From positions 34,420,872-34,484,871 of the forward strand of contig JAFMSR010000005.1 in NCBI GenBank assembly GCA_022818135.1: a stretch of 64,000 nucleotides of DNA. The letters are read 5' to 3'. Under the pieces are notes generated by a model. That model was not told the DNA's origin, ran no database searches, and saw only the letters and a list, made by a program, of their open reading frames with translations. The stretch's first letter is position 1; each line of letters begins with the position of its first letter. The DNA is from Saxidomus purpurata (Eukaryota > Mollusca > Bivalvia > Venerida > Veneridae). This document shows, in pieces, positions 32,799 through 45,194 of this stretch. The translations under genes and the position numbers were made by a program.

Positions 32799-35700
32799 CT
32801 AGGACAGTGCAATAGCTAGCACCACCGTTAAAACAATCAGCAATATAGCTACGACTATAATAATCAGTATAAGCCTCCTCCGTCTCGATGATGTCTGTAA
32901 AAGAATTTAAATTCTGTGATTTTAACCCAGTCGAGTGAATTGTAAAACAATGGTATAGTCGTTTCTACGGATCTTTCTACCCTGACATAACATATCTAAT
33001 ATGGGCTTATTCATCTCTTTGGACATTACTCTTTGTTTTATAGGTCTGGAGTATTCACTTAAAAATTACGAGTGCAGAATTCAGACTGCACATCAGAATA
33101 TGCATTAAAGTCTGTTCCACCTAATTTTGGATCACTAGTTTCTTGTCGCCAGTGCATGTATTTTTGCTCTTTATAGCATAATTGTATCTGGAAATTTAAT
33201 ATCTCCAGGCATCTTTTTTATTTTTCCATTATTTCTTACTAAAACGTGAAAATCCGCATTTTTGTGATTTTCTCCATAGGGTGTAATGCAAAGTGACGTT
33301 GCGTTGATTTCCAAGATGGCGGCGTCCATAACAGACGTAACCAGGGACGTACTCAAAATTACCAACGTCGAAAGAGACAAATTTTGCGGTGCATATCTGT
33401 TATTTAATAAATGTATATATGCCGACCTGAACAAATCCGTAGACTATATATATCGACTGTTCAACTATTTCGGCATACCCAACTTACTTTAAATCACCGG
33501 CATCGTAGGATCAGCCGAGACATTTTCGTCATTTTGTAAGGGCCCTAAACTTTTATTGTACTGTACACTTAAAACATATGAACCGGACAGGCAATTTTCG
33601 GATCATAGAAAAACATAAAATAAAGTATCTATTGTCGAAAAACGGCAAATATCAAATTCATAGTTACCCACTGATACAGAAAATTATATGACATGTAATA
33701 AGAACCTCGCACTCAGGTGCGGACAAAGATTTAAGCTGTTGAAAGAAGGGGGGTTTTCTTTGGTAGTCCACCATAACATTATGAGATCACTACCATATGT
33801 TTTGAGAAATGAAAATTATTTATAAAACTATTCTTTTGTGAATAGAACTTTGAAAAAATAGGATGAATCCCTAAACCGCGCGTCATAGATAGACACGGCA
33901 AGACTGTCACTCCCGTAACAGGCAATGTTTCGAGTACATCTATACAGACCACGGACATACAGACGCACGCACACATGTCAAATATTATTTATTACTTAAG
34001 ACTATATTTTATACAAGAACAACAAGTCATTTTAAAGCCTTCGCACATATAAAACTGACATTTATATCACTTAGATCTATCACTTTGCGCTTAAATCTAA
34101 AGTAAAATAACCCACTTTGTCTATAAGCCTAATGCACATATTAAAATGAATTTGAAATCGATACGTAACTCAAACTGTTGAAGATAAAGACGTCCAGTGT
34201 AGCCAATTACAGTAGGCTACATGTACAGTTCATGTATTGCGTCCAGACGGACAAAGCACTTCGAAATGATTTTTCCCATGAGAGAACTCTACTGGCTACA
34301 ATATCTGGTTATATAGCAGGCATATTTTCTGTAAAAATGGAAAATATTGCCCCTATCAGATTTCCAGACCCTGACAAAATACATATTATGTGCAAGCGAC
34401 TATAGTACTTGTTAATAGTATTTTTAATGAAAAAAAAAACAACTAAAAATGTAGATCTACGTGATGTTTTTACGCAGCGATCGAATCTTAAAATGGCTTA
34501 CCATAAATCTTGGATCATTTCAAATAACATGTAAAATGATTGTTACGGAATCTGAAAGTCAAGTATACACCAGTAAGACTAGCATGATCATACGAGTTGT
34601 AGTTTGTCGTGACTATGAGTAAACGAAACAGTTCTCGATACAGTACATGTATTATCATCTTTGTCTCCCGTGTAAGCTTCATCCACGACCAAAGCCCTAT
34701 ACATTCTCGTGTAAAATGCCTATACTGGCTAGAGTCCTAAAACCGGACACTTTTTAAACATGTTTTTCGATAACTCTGGCAATTTTTGTATCTAGCAATC
34801 AAACTTTTATCAGTAGAAAGTTAGGTTCTTCACCGAAACGAAAAGCTAACTTGTTAACCCATCAGATTAAATCAATCACATTTTTGAGGCCCTGCTGTGG
34901 GGTTACCAAATTGCTATATTTTATTGACCAACTGTACCATGTTTCCGGACAGATAGTTTAAATAGATTTGTTTAATTGTGATGTTAGATTTTAAATAAGG
35001 TTTACTGTATCAATCATTCGACACATTAATGAAGTATCAAGATGAAAGGTTTACTTGTGAAATATTTTTTGCTGGGCCTCAGAAATATTGCCCTTGCACA
35101 GTCTGTCACTTTCCACTTTTCCCCCCGACAATGTAAGCATGCTTTCAGTGACTGACAAAAATGAATAGTTAGTTTTTTGGTCAAATAGTTACATTACACT
35201 GTTGTTGTTGCACTTTGTGAATGGATATCAAGTGTCTGTTTGATCAACACCATTGATTGTAAATATTAAGAAAATATTCACGCGTTTAAACAAGTGTCCG
35301 GTTTGATGGTCGTCCGGGTTTGGTGGTCCCCAACCAGTACAGTATTACTATAAGATTCGTTTGTGTTATTTCAATTTATAAGCTACCAGTATGCACAAGG
35401 GGATGCGCGCAAATGCACGCTCCCACGTCGGATCCACTCGTGTCGCCTAGATTTGTTATCATACTACGTCATCTAATAAATACGTCACGAGCAAGTTTCG
35501 GAGAATTGAAATTTATGCTGTCGTTTGCTTTGTATGCTAGTGTGTGTTGGTAGTGTATATGTGTGTGTGTACATGATTGTGTGTGTGTCGTGTGTGTGTG
35601 TGTGTGTGTGTGTGTGTTGGTGGTGTGCACTTCTGGGTGATGTGGAGCTCGTTTTGGGGAGGCTGCGTTTTTGGTACGTGGCATTCCCTGTTTGATATTA

Positions 35701-38700
35701 TTTTTGTTTTTAAGATCAAGAGAACAAGGTCATTACTGCCTGAAGGAAAATAAAGGATTTAGAATGGATAATGGAGTGTTCAGGGTTATACTGTGACATG
35801 CATGTTGGGCCACTGTTTAAATGAATGCGTGTTTCACTTGCATGTTATGCTACTTCACCTGAAATTCAACAACTGCTTAAGATTTTTCAAAATGTTTAGT
35901 GCTGTCATGACTCATGGACTGGGGTAGACGGACTGTCAGTACGACATTAGCCTAGGCAAGGAATCATTTGAAAGCAGGAATTATTAGAAAATCTAGGTAA
36001 ATCCTTTTTATTCTAGTTCTAATTAGATTTTCAACATTTTGTGTACTTAAATGCGTTACTTTTGTTATTATATAAAGCTAGCTCATTATTAATGACCATG
36101 CATCTGATTGTAATATTGAAATGTCCCCCGAACATTTTAGTGAAAAACACGTGCACTTTGGCGTAATTTCTCTGTAACGGAAGATTAAACGTCAATGGTG
36201 TCCAATGTAAACAATGGCGAGTCTCCATAGAAAAAAAAATCGACATCTTTACAAAATGACGTGATTGTTTTAAAAACGCTTAAAATTCTCGAGGGTGACT
36301 TTTTTGTAGATCACAAAACCGGTAAAATTATACGAAAACCGCTCAGGTTTTTTCAGTTCAGGTCAAAGTTGGGGGTCCAAAGTGGAATGGAACATACTTT
36401 AGTAGCAAAATCAGAATCTCTTGTCGCCAACAGGGTAAGAAATGCTACATTCATTTCATTTGAATAATTATTTACACTTGTCATTATCAAATCTAATACC
36501 GGTAACTTATTTAGACTGGTAAAATATACATTTGACGAGTAGCATTTCACAGCATATAGATACCTACCACATTTTCTTCTGCTTGTTTAAGCTCCTGCAC
36601 CGCAGTTTCAACATTCAAGACCACTTCATCTATATTTTCTTCTGCTTTAGCTGAAGTACAATTTTGTAGTAAAATAGTAACTTGTTGATTGATATATGAA
36701 TAGATGATTGCCTACTGTATAATGAAGAATAACATAAATATTTTAATAGAAGAAAGCATCAAAGTTCGCCTACTAGATCTAGTTCTTCAAATGTAAAGGA
36801 CTATTGCGTCTGCGCTCCTTTCAAGTGAAACTTGAACAAAGAATGCATTCTTAGTTCATCAATGTCTTCATATTATATATCTGAAGAGTCAGAACATCAA
36901 ATTTGCTAAATGGAGGAATGTGGAGAAATTTATTAATAAAGGAGCAGGAAATTTACCTATATCTTCTCCCTGTTCTTCAATCATACCGGCAAGGTCTTTG
37001 AAAATGTCATTGATATCACAGATGTCTTGCTAGAATTGGAATACAATGTCACTATTGAGTATCACAAATGCCGTGCTCAAATTATAAAAATGTCTTTAAT
37101 ATCACAGATGCCGTGCTCAAATTATAAAAATGTCTTTAATATCACAGATGCCGTGCTCAAATTATAAAAATGTCTTTAATATCACAGATATTTTACTAAA
37201 ATTTTAAATATGCTAGTGATATCGCAGATGTCTTGCTAGAACTGAAAACAAAATCTGATATTTGTGTCTTTAACGCTTTAGTCATAATGAAATAGCATTT
37301 TAAATATTGGCTTAATAACTAAAGCATCTTTTAAATTATATGCTTTAAACAGGTATGGACTACAAGAATAAGAACTTAAAATTCAAAAAGTGGTAGAAAA
37401 GTAAAATAAAATCGTTTAGCAAAGAATAATATTTCGTCTGTCAAAATAGCATTTCTAAATATTACTAACCTCTAACTGCACTAGTGCTTGTTCTCTTTCT
37501 TTTATTAAATCTAAATCAATTTCGGCTTGTATAGTTTCGATTTGAATCTGTTCACTAGAACATAATTCAAAAGTTAAGATTCTTAGCTACAAAATAATTA
37601 GTATCTTGATCAGATTCCAACTTTAGACAATAAGTGTAAGTATACTAGAATTAAATTTTCAAGTGAACATTATGTTTATTGTATGGCATTTTATCATCAA
37701 ACCGTCAATTGTATTTATGCTGCATAGCCCAGTTTCATATATCTCACCAGATATAAGGTATCAAATATGGTATGTGCTTTTTCTTCTATAAAGAAGGTTA
37801 AAGGCTACTAGAATACAGTTAGTGTTGTGATCATCTTTACTGCGTCCTAGGCCCATCTTTGACAAGTGCATCCAACAAATTATATTTCGTTTTATTTTTT
37901 TTAAATTTGATATATGCTTATTGGGTGATTTGTAAGATTTTATTACTCAATACCCATCTTTGTAGAGCAAGCCGTTTTCATCCACATCAATTCCCTGCAA
38001 TAGATATGTTTTGAACAAAAACTCATAATATGTTAAAATAATCAACGAATTTACTCTAAAAATGTAGCAACATTTACATCTCCTGATAATTTGATACATT
38101 TATAATACCACTATTTACTATCAAGAAAGCCATCCCTTGCCTGGCTGATGGGACACTTTCGTGTGTTATCACATTCGTCTCCCGAATCCATACAGTAAAC
38201 ATGTCATTAAGAAATTCCTGTTTAAAATAATTAATCAGTATGCGCGTAGACCTAACTTTTTCTACCAATAATAATAAAACATTTTAAGTAACAAAGAACA
38301 ACTTACAAAGCATCCCGACTTTATGAGCGAACTTCGTATGCTATCCCTTTCTTTTATGCGAATGATTTTCTGTTGTTCGTTGTACTCTTTTAGAATGTCT
38401 TTGAAGTTTTCCTTAAATAGTCTATGCTGGATCTTCCTGTCTTTTTGCTTAATCAAAGAACACCAGTATATATATTATAAATATTCAATGTATTTTTTTC
38501 TAAAATAGGGTAAGTGCATTTCATTGTCATAAATGTATTTCTTGAAGTTGATTTACTTCATTTGATGCATTGTGAGACTGTTTACCTTGCTGTCTTATTA
38601 TTAATTTTATGAAGTTTCAACCAGCAGTACATTTAGTTGCATTGATAAACGTATTTAGAACCTTTGTCATTTAACAATAAGATAGTGTTGCAACATCAAG

Positions 38701-41700
38701 CATCTGTCTAATACTTTGCCACAAGTCTTTTTATATTCGTCGGATGTTTGAGGTTTATGGGTTTGAGACTTGACTGATTTGTTAGTTCGGTTTATGTTTT
38801 TGTGTTTACAGACTGGTGTCTGTGGCGTTGCCAAACTGGTTTCGGTTCGGGTGGTTATGGTGTCGCAAGACTGGCTTCGGGTCGGATGTATGGTGTACCT
38901 TGACCGGTTTATTGTGATCTTATTATTAGTGCCTCCTTACCTTTGAATCATCGAGAAACGATACTTTAACATATAATCTTTAACATACTATAGTTGTTTG
39001 AGATAAAAGAGAAAATAGTACTTTCATACTCATTGCAAATGCATTAAAATTAATTGACATTATCTTCCGCGGACTTTTCATGATATGCTATTTCGTCATG
39101 CATTCAATTTTCTTCTATAAATATTGGACGATTTTGGATAAGACCTTAAATTAATGGATTATCAAGAAAACTTAGTGCCACGAAAACTAGTAGTGTCACA
39201 GTTTTACGAGCCAAATATCTTACCTGCACATCATCAGTGCATAGAGTATCTCCATATTGCTTTACTGCAAGGTTAGTATCTTTCGTCAACTGGCTTGTCT
39301 CCGACTGCATTGCAATTCTGTTTAAAGCAAGCAAGCATAGATATTCAAAATGTGACTTTAGGCAATGTCCCCAGTTTGAAAATATGTTATACCCCCTTAA
39401 TCGATGAAAGAAATTGACCTAACACTAACCTAAAATCACATTTGAATTTAAAACTTTTTATGCTAGCTTTCTCGAATCAAAATTGTCTTGTGTGAATCAT
39501 GAATTGTGTTACTAGTATGTGGACTAAACTTTGTTATCAACATCAATTAAATCGTGTATCTCTTTATGATTAGCTTATAAAACTGGTTATCCTATCTAAA
39601 TAGTGGGACCGACTAGTATCGATCAGAGCCGACTTTTCTTCTTTAGATATATATCAACACATACGCGAGATGATCGATTATACTTTTTTAATTAAATTTT
39701 TAGAGGAAAAAAAGGCGATAGTGTACATCTATTATAGTTTGCTTTGAATAGTTATGATCGTAATATTTAGTCAATCTTAATGTCAAGTGAAGTAACAATT
39801 CTCTTATACGTAACACATACGCAGATGATCATTCTGTGACGTTCCAAAAGAGATACGTTGCCATTTGTAACAATCTTAAGACACTTTTATTTCAATGTTA
39901 AAACAAAAACATACAATTTATTTCTGAGATCCCGCGAGTCCTTTGACGTTCCTAAACTCTCCACCATCTTCTTCAGTTGTTGAGCTGGAAAATTGAACAT
40001 CCATTACAGAGAAATTACTCAAATATTTCTACAAGCATCTGTTTTAAGAAACTTTAATTTAATTATATTTAACAAACAAATGTACAACATGAATGATTAG
40101 GAAATATATTTCACAATTGAGTGATCTACCGGTTAGTATATCACTGTGTGGAGTGTAGATGAGTAGTAATCTAATCACGAAGGCCGAAAGCCTGAGTGAT
40201 TAATTACGAAGCATCTAAACGACACACAGTGATATACTAACCGGTATATCACTCAAAAGTAAAATCTATTTCCATTCTAACACGTTAATTTAAACAAAAA
40301 AATGTTCGAAGGGGAACTGTTTGATGCGCTTACACGAAGTCGCTGCCTTGAACTTGTAGAATCCCGTGCATTCCTTGCATTTCATGAAATTTTCGGTATT
40401 CTTTTTAACTCCTCAAATAAAACGCTATTCGTCTTAGTTTTGTTGTTGCTGATATTGCGAGTGTAGAAAATGTTACTACGAATTGTTGTACATCACGTGA
40501 ATTCATTCTCAACAATACAAATCCAAGCGTATTAGCGCATGCACACTCATAGATGCTGTGTTAAAATTACGCGGGAGGGAATTTCAGCAGTCAAAAATAA
40601 TTCCAGACGCCTATCGTGATATATTGGTAGGTATATCACGCTCAAATCCTTCTTTGCCTTTACAGGCAAAATTTTCAATAGTGTTAGAATGGTCAGTAAC
40701 GGGTGAAATTATATATTTTTGCATATATCACTAAGCAAGCTTATTTCTTATCTGTATCTTTATATAGAAGAAGTTTTTTTCAGCTTAACAATGACTGCCT
40801 ACTTTTTTTAATTTATAAAATATGTTTAAGCATGTCATTAATTTGAAAGAAATAAGAAAACAAAAAGAAAAACAATAGAAACATGAGAAGAAAAATCTCT
40901 TAAACGTGTATTTCATGCTCTTAACTGCATATGTTGGAATTTGAATTAGTGGCGTAACTGTAATTATCTTTTGTACGTTACATCGAATTAATTGCACGAT
41001 GAGCAAAATTTGATATGCGTACTTAAGTTATTAGAAGTGTTACAGGTCTTTGGCGAAAGGAGAAAGAGGGATTATTTTACAATCAGTGTAAATACTAGTA
41101 AAAGTTGTGCATCAGCGTGTTTAAATCGAGAATCCACAAAAACACGTGCGATCAACCTATTGACTTTTCTTCACGAGTTGCCGTGCAAACAAGAAGAAGA
41201 CGGTCATGATTTCCTTATATAAATCACCTGAGAGACAACTATTAATCCGAGACATTTTTCGACGTCAAGCGGCAAGAAATTATGCCAACCTACCGGAGAT
41301 CATGACAATGATACAAACCAGAAATAATATGCATGCATTAAACATATTGTTGTTCTGAGAAACAGTTCTTGTCATGCCTTTTACTACTTACTGTTACGAG
41401 AGATGCTCTGCAAGCTATTGCTTATGTACTGCTCGGGACTGCATTGTACTTCCGTTTTATCTGCAAATAAAGTTAACCATTATTTAAGCAATGTTTAAAA
41501 CATGCATCAAATGTGGAGGCTTAAGGTAGTAGACTCCACTTGAAACTCTTCAATTTTAATGCTCTAGCCTAGGTTGTTAAGCATTGGACTGAAGATCTTT
41601 TGAGGTTTTTGGGGGCGTAGGTTCGAATCCAGCCGGAACCAAATTTTTTTTTCTACTTTGTCTTCTTTTTTTCATTATTTTGCACTTTTCTTCATATGTT

Positions 41701-42683
41701 TATATTGTTTTTAGACTAAAAAGAAATTAAATATTTTTTACGTAAAAGTAAGCTTATTTGAAGATTTTATTACTTGCAGACACGTCTAAAATCGTCGATT
41801 GAGATTTTCAAACTCTAATTATTTTAAATAGAGACGGTAAAACATTGTGAATTTTTGGTATGCTGTTCCCAAAATGTTAAAGATAATTTTAAATATACAA
41901 AAAGTCTTGCCCCATTTCTAGAAAATGTTGAATTTTCCTAAAACCTTTGATGCTCAAAATTAAACATGGCCAAAAAAGTACATGAAAATTGTAATACTAT
42001 CTGATTATTTCATAAAAGTTTTATAAAACTTGTTGATAATTTAGTAAATGGTGTATAAAATCCGAAAGAAAATATATTTACTGTTATATGTTACTCTGAT
42101 ACCAAATCTGTACCAAATTATTGAATAATAAATGAAATACATGTATTTTCTTATCTCTTGTGTGATGTCATTTCATAAATAATTCTAAAATGGGGGTAGG
42201 GTTATTCAGATTCCTATAACTTAGTTTTTTCAAGGTAAAATTCTTTTGAAATTTGTTTTTAAATCCAGGAAATGATACAGATTAAGAAAATAATAATTCT
42301 ATAATGATTTGAATTGGTGCCCATTAGGGGTCTACTACCTTAAATTAGTTGGCTGGTTAATATACAGGTGGGAAAAAGCATTTTTGGTACATAAGACTGC
42401 TAAAGAAATGCGGAATGGTTTATTACAATGGAATGAATTACACGGATTCATAAATCGTTAGAAGGCGTATTGTTTTTCAAGTTACTTGTACCAGCTGAAA
42501 ACTTGAAAAAGATAAACCTAGTTAACAAACCATAAGTAAAACAGCTTCATGAAATTGTTAGTCATCTTGACTACTAAAAGTATCCAACGCTAAAAAAACA
42601 ATGTATTAATGATACTACATACCTGCTACACGTGCACTTTCATCAAAACCTCGGAAAGATCCCTTTCCTACAACGACCGCCAT
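32799..42683 (-). CDS. syntaxin-7/12-like Qa-SNARE, copy B (10 exons, 270 aa)
   Basis: Tandem paralogue of copy A with identical exon lengths and phases: 42623-42683, 41392-41460, 39915-39984, 39224-39317, 38307-38447, 37954-37994, 37470-37554, 36957-37029, 36568-36650, 32799-32894. Every junction is GT-AG and the 813-nt coding sequence is open. Its SNARE motif keeps the classical pattern better than copy A. LDLIKEREQALVQLE precedes DICDINDIFKDLAG, the zero-layer Gln sits in EEQGED, and the heptads after it are acidic (ENIDEVVLNVETAV) with Ala at the +8 layer. The final exon gives the same basic RRRR plus hydrophobic tail anchor ending ALS-stop. The last intron is 3.67 kb against 0.41 kb in A because of an insertion. 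This copy is the better candidate for the ancestral function. Confidence 0.9.
33316..33492 (+). CDS. candidate small ORF, 58 aa, unrecognised
   Basis: The frame starts in a good initiation context (ccaagatggcggcg) and encodes MAASITDVTRDVLKITNVER followed by a segment with Cys, Tyr and Phe, ending IPNLL. CAAGATGGCGGC also matches a YY1-type promoter motif often found near animal start sites. I do not recognise the peptide and no downstream exon was found. A single 58-codon frame can occur by chance, so this is offered only as a candidate first exon inside the B-private insertion. Confidence 0.2.
   Translation: MAASITDVTRDVLKITNVERDKFCGAYLLFNKCIYADLNKSVDYIYRLFNYFGIPNLL
35556..35618. repeat. 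(TG)n microsatellite
   Basis: TG dinucleotides with a few interruptions. Minus-strand frames rich in Thr-His are its artefact. Confidence 0.95.
37061..37180. repeat. three 40-bp tandem units in intron 7 of syntaxin B
   Basis: The unit atcacagatgccgtgctcaa plus attataaaaatgtctttaat occurs at 37061, 37101 and 37141 with a single base change. Copy A has one diverged unit at about 17415-17460. Confidence 0.9.
40098..40691. mobile_element. fold-back element private to unit B
   Basis: Unit A joins catgaatga directly to gtcagtaacgggtgaaat (about 20860). Here about 595 bp intervene. Inside, 40119-40150 and 40223-40254 are 32-bp inverted arms with one mismatch (core ccggttagtatatcactgtg), making a 136-bp hairpin. 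A second inverted pair, ccattctaacac at 40272-40283 and gtgttagaatgg at 40681-40692, bounds the right part. No coding capacity. It lies in intron 2 of syntaxin B. Confidence 0.7.
41521..42343. mobile_element. TTAA-flanked MITE (piggyBac-like target) in intron 1 of syntaxin B
   Basis: ttaaggtagtagac at 41521 is inverted at its right end (gtctactaccttaa, ending 42343). The ends coincide with TTAA on both sides, the target duplication typical of piggyBac-type elements. The 823-bp body has no transposase and is absent from unit A. Assignment to piggyBac rests only on TTAA. The terminal GGTAG is not the CCC-type end usual for that superfamily. Confidence 0.7.
41561..41645 (+). other. tRNA-like Pol III promoter sequence inside the TTAA MITE
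   Basis: tagcctaggttgttaa (41565-41580) resembles an A box and ggttcgaatcc (41620-41630) is a perfect B box, followed by agccggaacc and a T-run terminator-like tttttttttct. The acceptor stem does not pair and the T stem has a mismatch, so I read it as a tRNA-derived SINE head or tRNA pseudogene. Confidence 0.5.
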
Positions 42684-43660
42684 TTGGAATCGCCAAAATA
42701 GTAGATATTATATAATTCAAACGCCAGTAGGAGTTTTAAAATATTACTCCTGAACAAAGTTGTGTCAAGAAAATAAGATACATAAACAAATTAAAGAAAA
42801 CAACATTCTAACTTTGTTTCTTAGTAAAACAGAAATTTATCAAAATTTGTGTCCATCTGCAATATTTGCCATAATATTTTGTTTGTACGCAATAGTTTGA
42901 AAGTGATAATTTAGTAATAAATTTCTTAAGGCGAAACGGATATACACTTGAGATACTGTAAAAACCATTAATGTTTGTGACTCACCGCTTTTTGTGAATT
43001 TCGTTTGTTAGGCAATTCGTGAATTATAGTAATCCACAAAAGAAATCATCTGACAGTATCATTCACTGCAGAAAGAGATACAATCCAAAAATAAAAGTGC
43101 CAACACAATTGCAATTTATAATAAATCCTCGAAATTTTAGTCCCATGAAATTGTATTTGTCTACAGCAACTGATACATAGTTTGTCCCTTGCATCAAGTT
43201 TTAAGAGGTCCCGGATACCGTCACTCGAAATTTCAACTACCGGTAGATTAATGAACAAGTGAAGATTACTAGTTAGTATAAACCTTTATTGATGAAATAT
43301 ATTAATTAAATAGTTGGACTAGAAATTACTGAGAATCAAAGTTTCCTATTCCGCATCTACTTTACATGTAAAACAGTTATAAATAAGCAACTTAATATCA
43401 TGAAATTCATGTCTAACTTTAGAACACCTTTTCGACAGGCATACAATGGTCTTATTCAAACGGTGTTTATTCAAACGGTGTTTATCGATGTTTATTTTGA
43501 TATCGAGGGAGGTCTTAATATCGGACGGTCTTACCTGTACTGTAATATGCATGCTATCTAGGATAGTATAACTTCTTGGCATGATGAAATGAATGAAAAA
43601 CACTTCTACGAAATTGATTTTAAAGCATTTTAACTAGGTACACATTTCGCATACGAACGT
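42684..43660. other. upstream region of syntaxin B, shared with unit A
   Basis: This corresponds to 23047-23461 plus 24804-25195 in unit A, with the A-only element removed. Promoter and possible non-coding first exon should lie here. No TATA box or other motif is clear. Small frames at 43046-43258 and 43346-43603 are not preserved in unit A. Confidence 0.5.
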
Positions 43661-43999
43661 ACCAAGGGTTGCATCATAACAGTAAATACACACTTATGCA
43701 TCCTTGTTAATGTATGTTTTCTTGCCACTGTGTGGTCTTCAATGAGTGGTTCAAGTTCTATCAGACAGCAAACGCTTTGATTGTTGGAGTTTTGTATTTC
43801 AACATGTTTTGTAATAAAACCTTCGGTTAAAATGTCATACTTGTGATTTGGGTCTCATTTCTTTTAACACATAATACAATTAGATACAAGTACACAATGT
43901 TTTGCTTATTCAATTTAATTGGTCCTAAACTTAAAATTGATCCGGGTACAAAAAAAGTATAAATTCGTGTTATACAATATTTGAAAATAAGAAATAAGT

Positions 44000-44440
44000 C
44001 CAATAGTGTCTGGTCGTACTATATGCAGGTACATAAAAAGCAAATATAATGAAAATACAAAGATCAATAAAATATAAACAAAATATCAGCAATCAGGGTG
44101 GGTCATTATTTCTGAAAACAATATTTTTAACAAAAAATCATTTTCAGCTAAAACTTTATTCCTACCATTTCTGCCTAATCGTGTCTGTATATAGAAACAT
44201 GGAAGCATTTCTATCTTTTCCATTTATAACATATGCACCAACAATCCCTCGGGATTCTGCAAGTGTTATAACTCGAAAAATCGTGTGTTCACCCTACAAA
44301 ACAGCATATTTTAAGCTAGGATGTTTAAACTTTTTTCTGAAAAAGAAACAAATAACTATGCGAGGAGATGTCGAGTTCAATGTGCAAAATGTTATGACAG
44401 ACAAAAATACGTGTACTCTTTCTTAAATTGCCATCGTCTA
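44000..44440. other. block unusually conserved between duplication units (B copy)
   Basis: Counterpart of 29470-29945. See the reasoning there: few differences, and those in the shared 125-residue frame (44049-44426) are all amino-acid changing. Confidence 0.5.
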
Positions 44441-45194
44441 ACTTCAGTGCAGCAACCGTCCCTTTAAAGGAGAAGCAGAACAACCCAGACAATAAAGACA
44501 TCCTATAATCTAGAAATAAATAGATTAATAAATAGATAATTAACAACAAAAATAAAAATCATTCATACAAGCTCATATACTAGTAGATATGGCCTAAAAT
44601 TGTTTTAAAACTGTTGTTCGTTATCACCGCTTGAGCCTCAATCTAGTTGGAGTGCTGCACTCGAGAAACACTGTACAATTCATATAATTAACAGAATTTT
44701 ATTAATTTCATATCTGATTACCAGTAATATATTGCTTTTAATCGCAACACACTGGCTTTCTTGCTTGTTTTACTTTTCTTAGCTTGTTTCATATATAAAC
44801 AAGTAGTTACAGCTTTTTTAACATTTGTACACACATGTAGTACTTTAGTTTAGCAAACACCATAATGCCTTGATGGATACATGGTATTATTTAATTATAG
44901 TTCAACAAGATACTAACGCTTAATATTCAAGTATGACTCCCACGCATATTGGAACCTAACGAAATTTGAAACATTTAGGGAGTTTTGTTTTACCTGACTG
45001 CAATACCCAGTCAGTTGTGTCCAAAAGTGTGATGGCAGTGGTTACTGTTTACTTTCGTCTGTTGTTTTCTCTCCTTCTGTCCGCTTTAAGTTTTATCTTA
45101 GATGCTTAACAGCTTTTGTTTATACATGTATATGCGTATGATTTTTGGGAATACATAACGGTTTATAATTTTTGTTGACTGCACATGCATGTAA

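Larger units (their letters stand above)
33147..36435. other. 3.3-kb insertion within the last intron of syntaxin B
   Basis: Unit A is continuous here (about 16695-16735). In unit B the sequence tcttgtcgcca(g/a) occurs on both sides (about 33133 and 36418), flanking 3.3 kb of unrelated sequence. The insert contains a TG microsatellite, a copy of the ~70-bp dispersed repeat (35649-35717) and an ATGGCGGC-started small frame. No transposase, RT or terminal repeats were recognised. Confidence 0.65.

Noticed and set aside
35469..35719. Thr/His-rich frames
   Set aside because: Translation of a TG/CA microsatellite and a dispersed repeat.
41561..41645. Functional tRNA gene
   Set aside because: The B box is perfect but the acceptor arms do not pair and the T stem has a mismatch. 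It lies inside a MITE.
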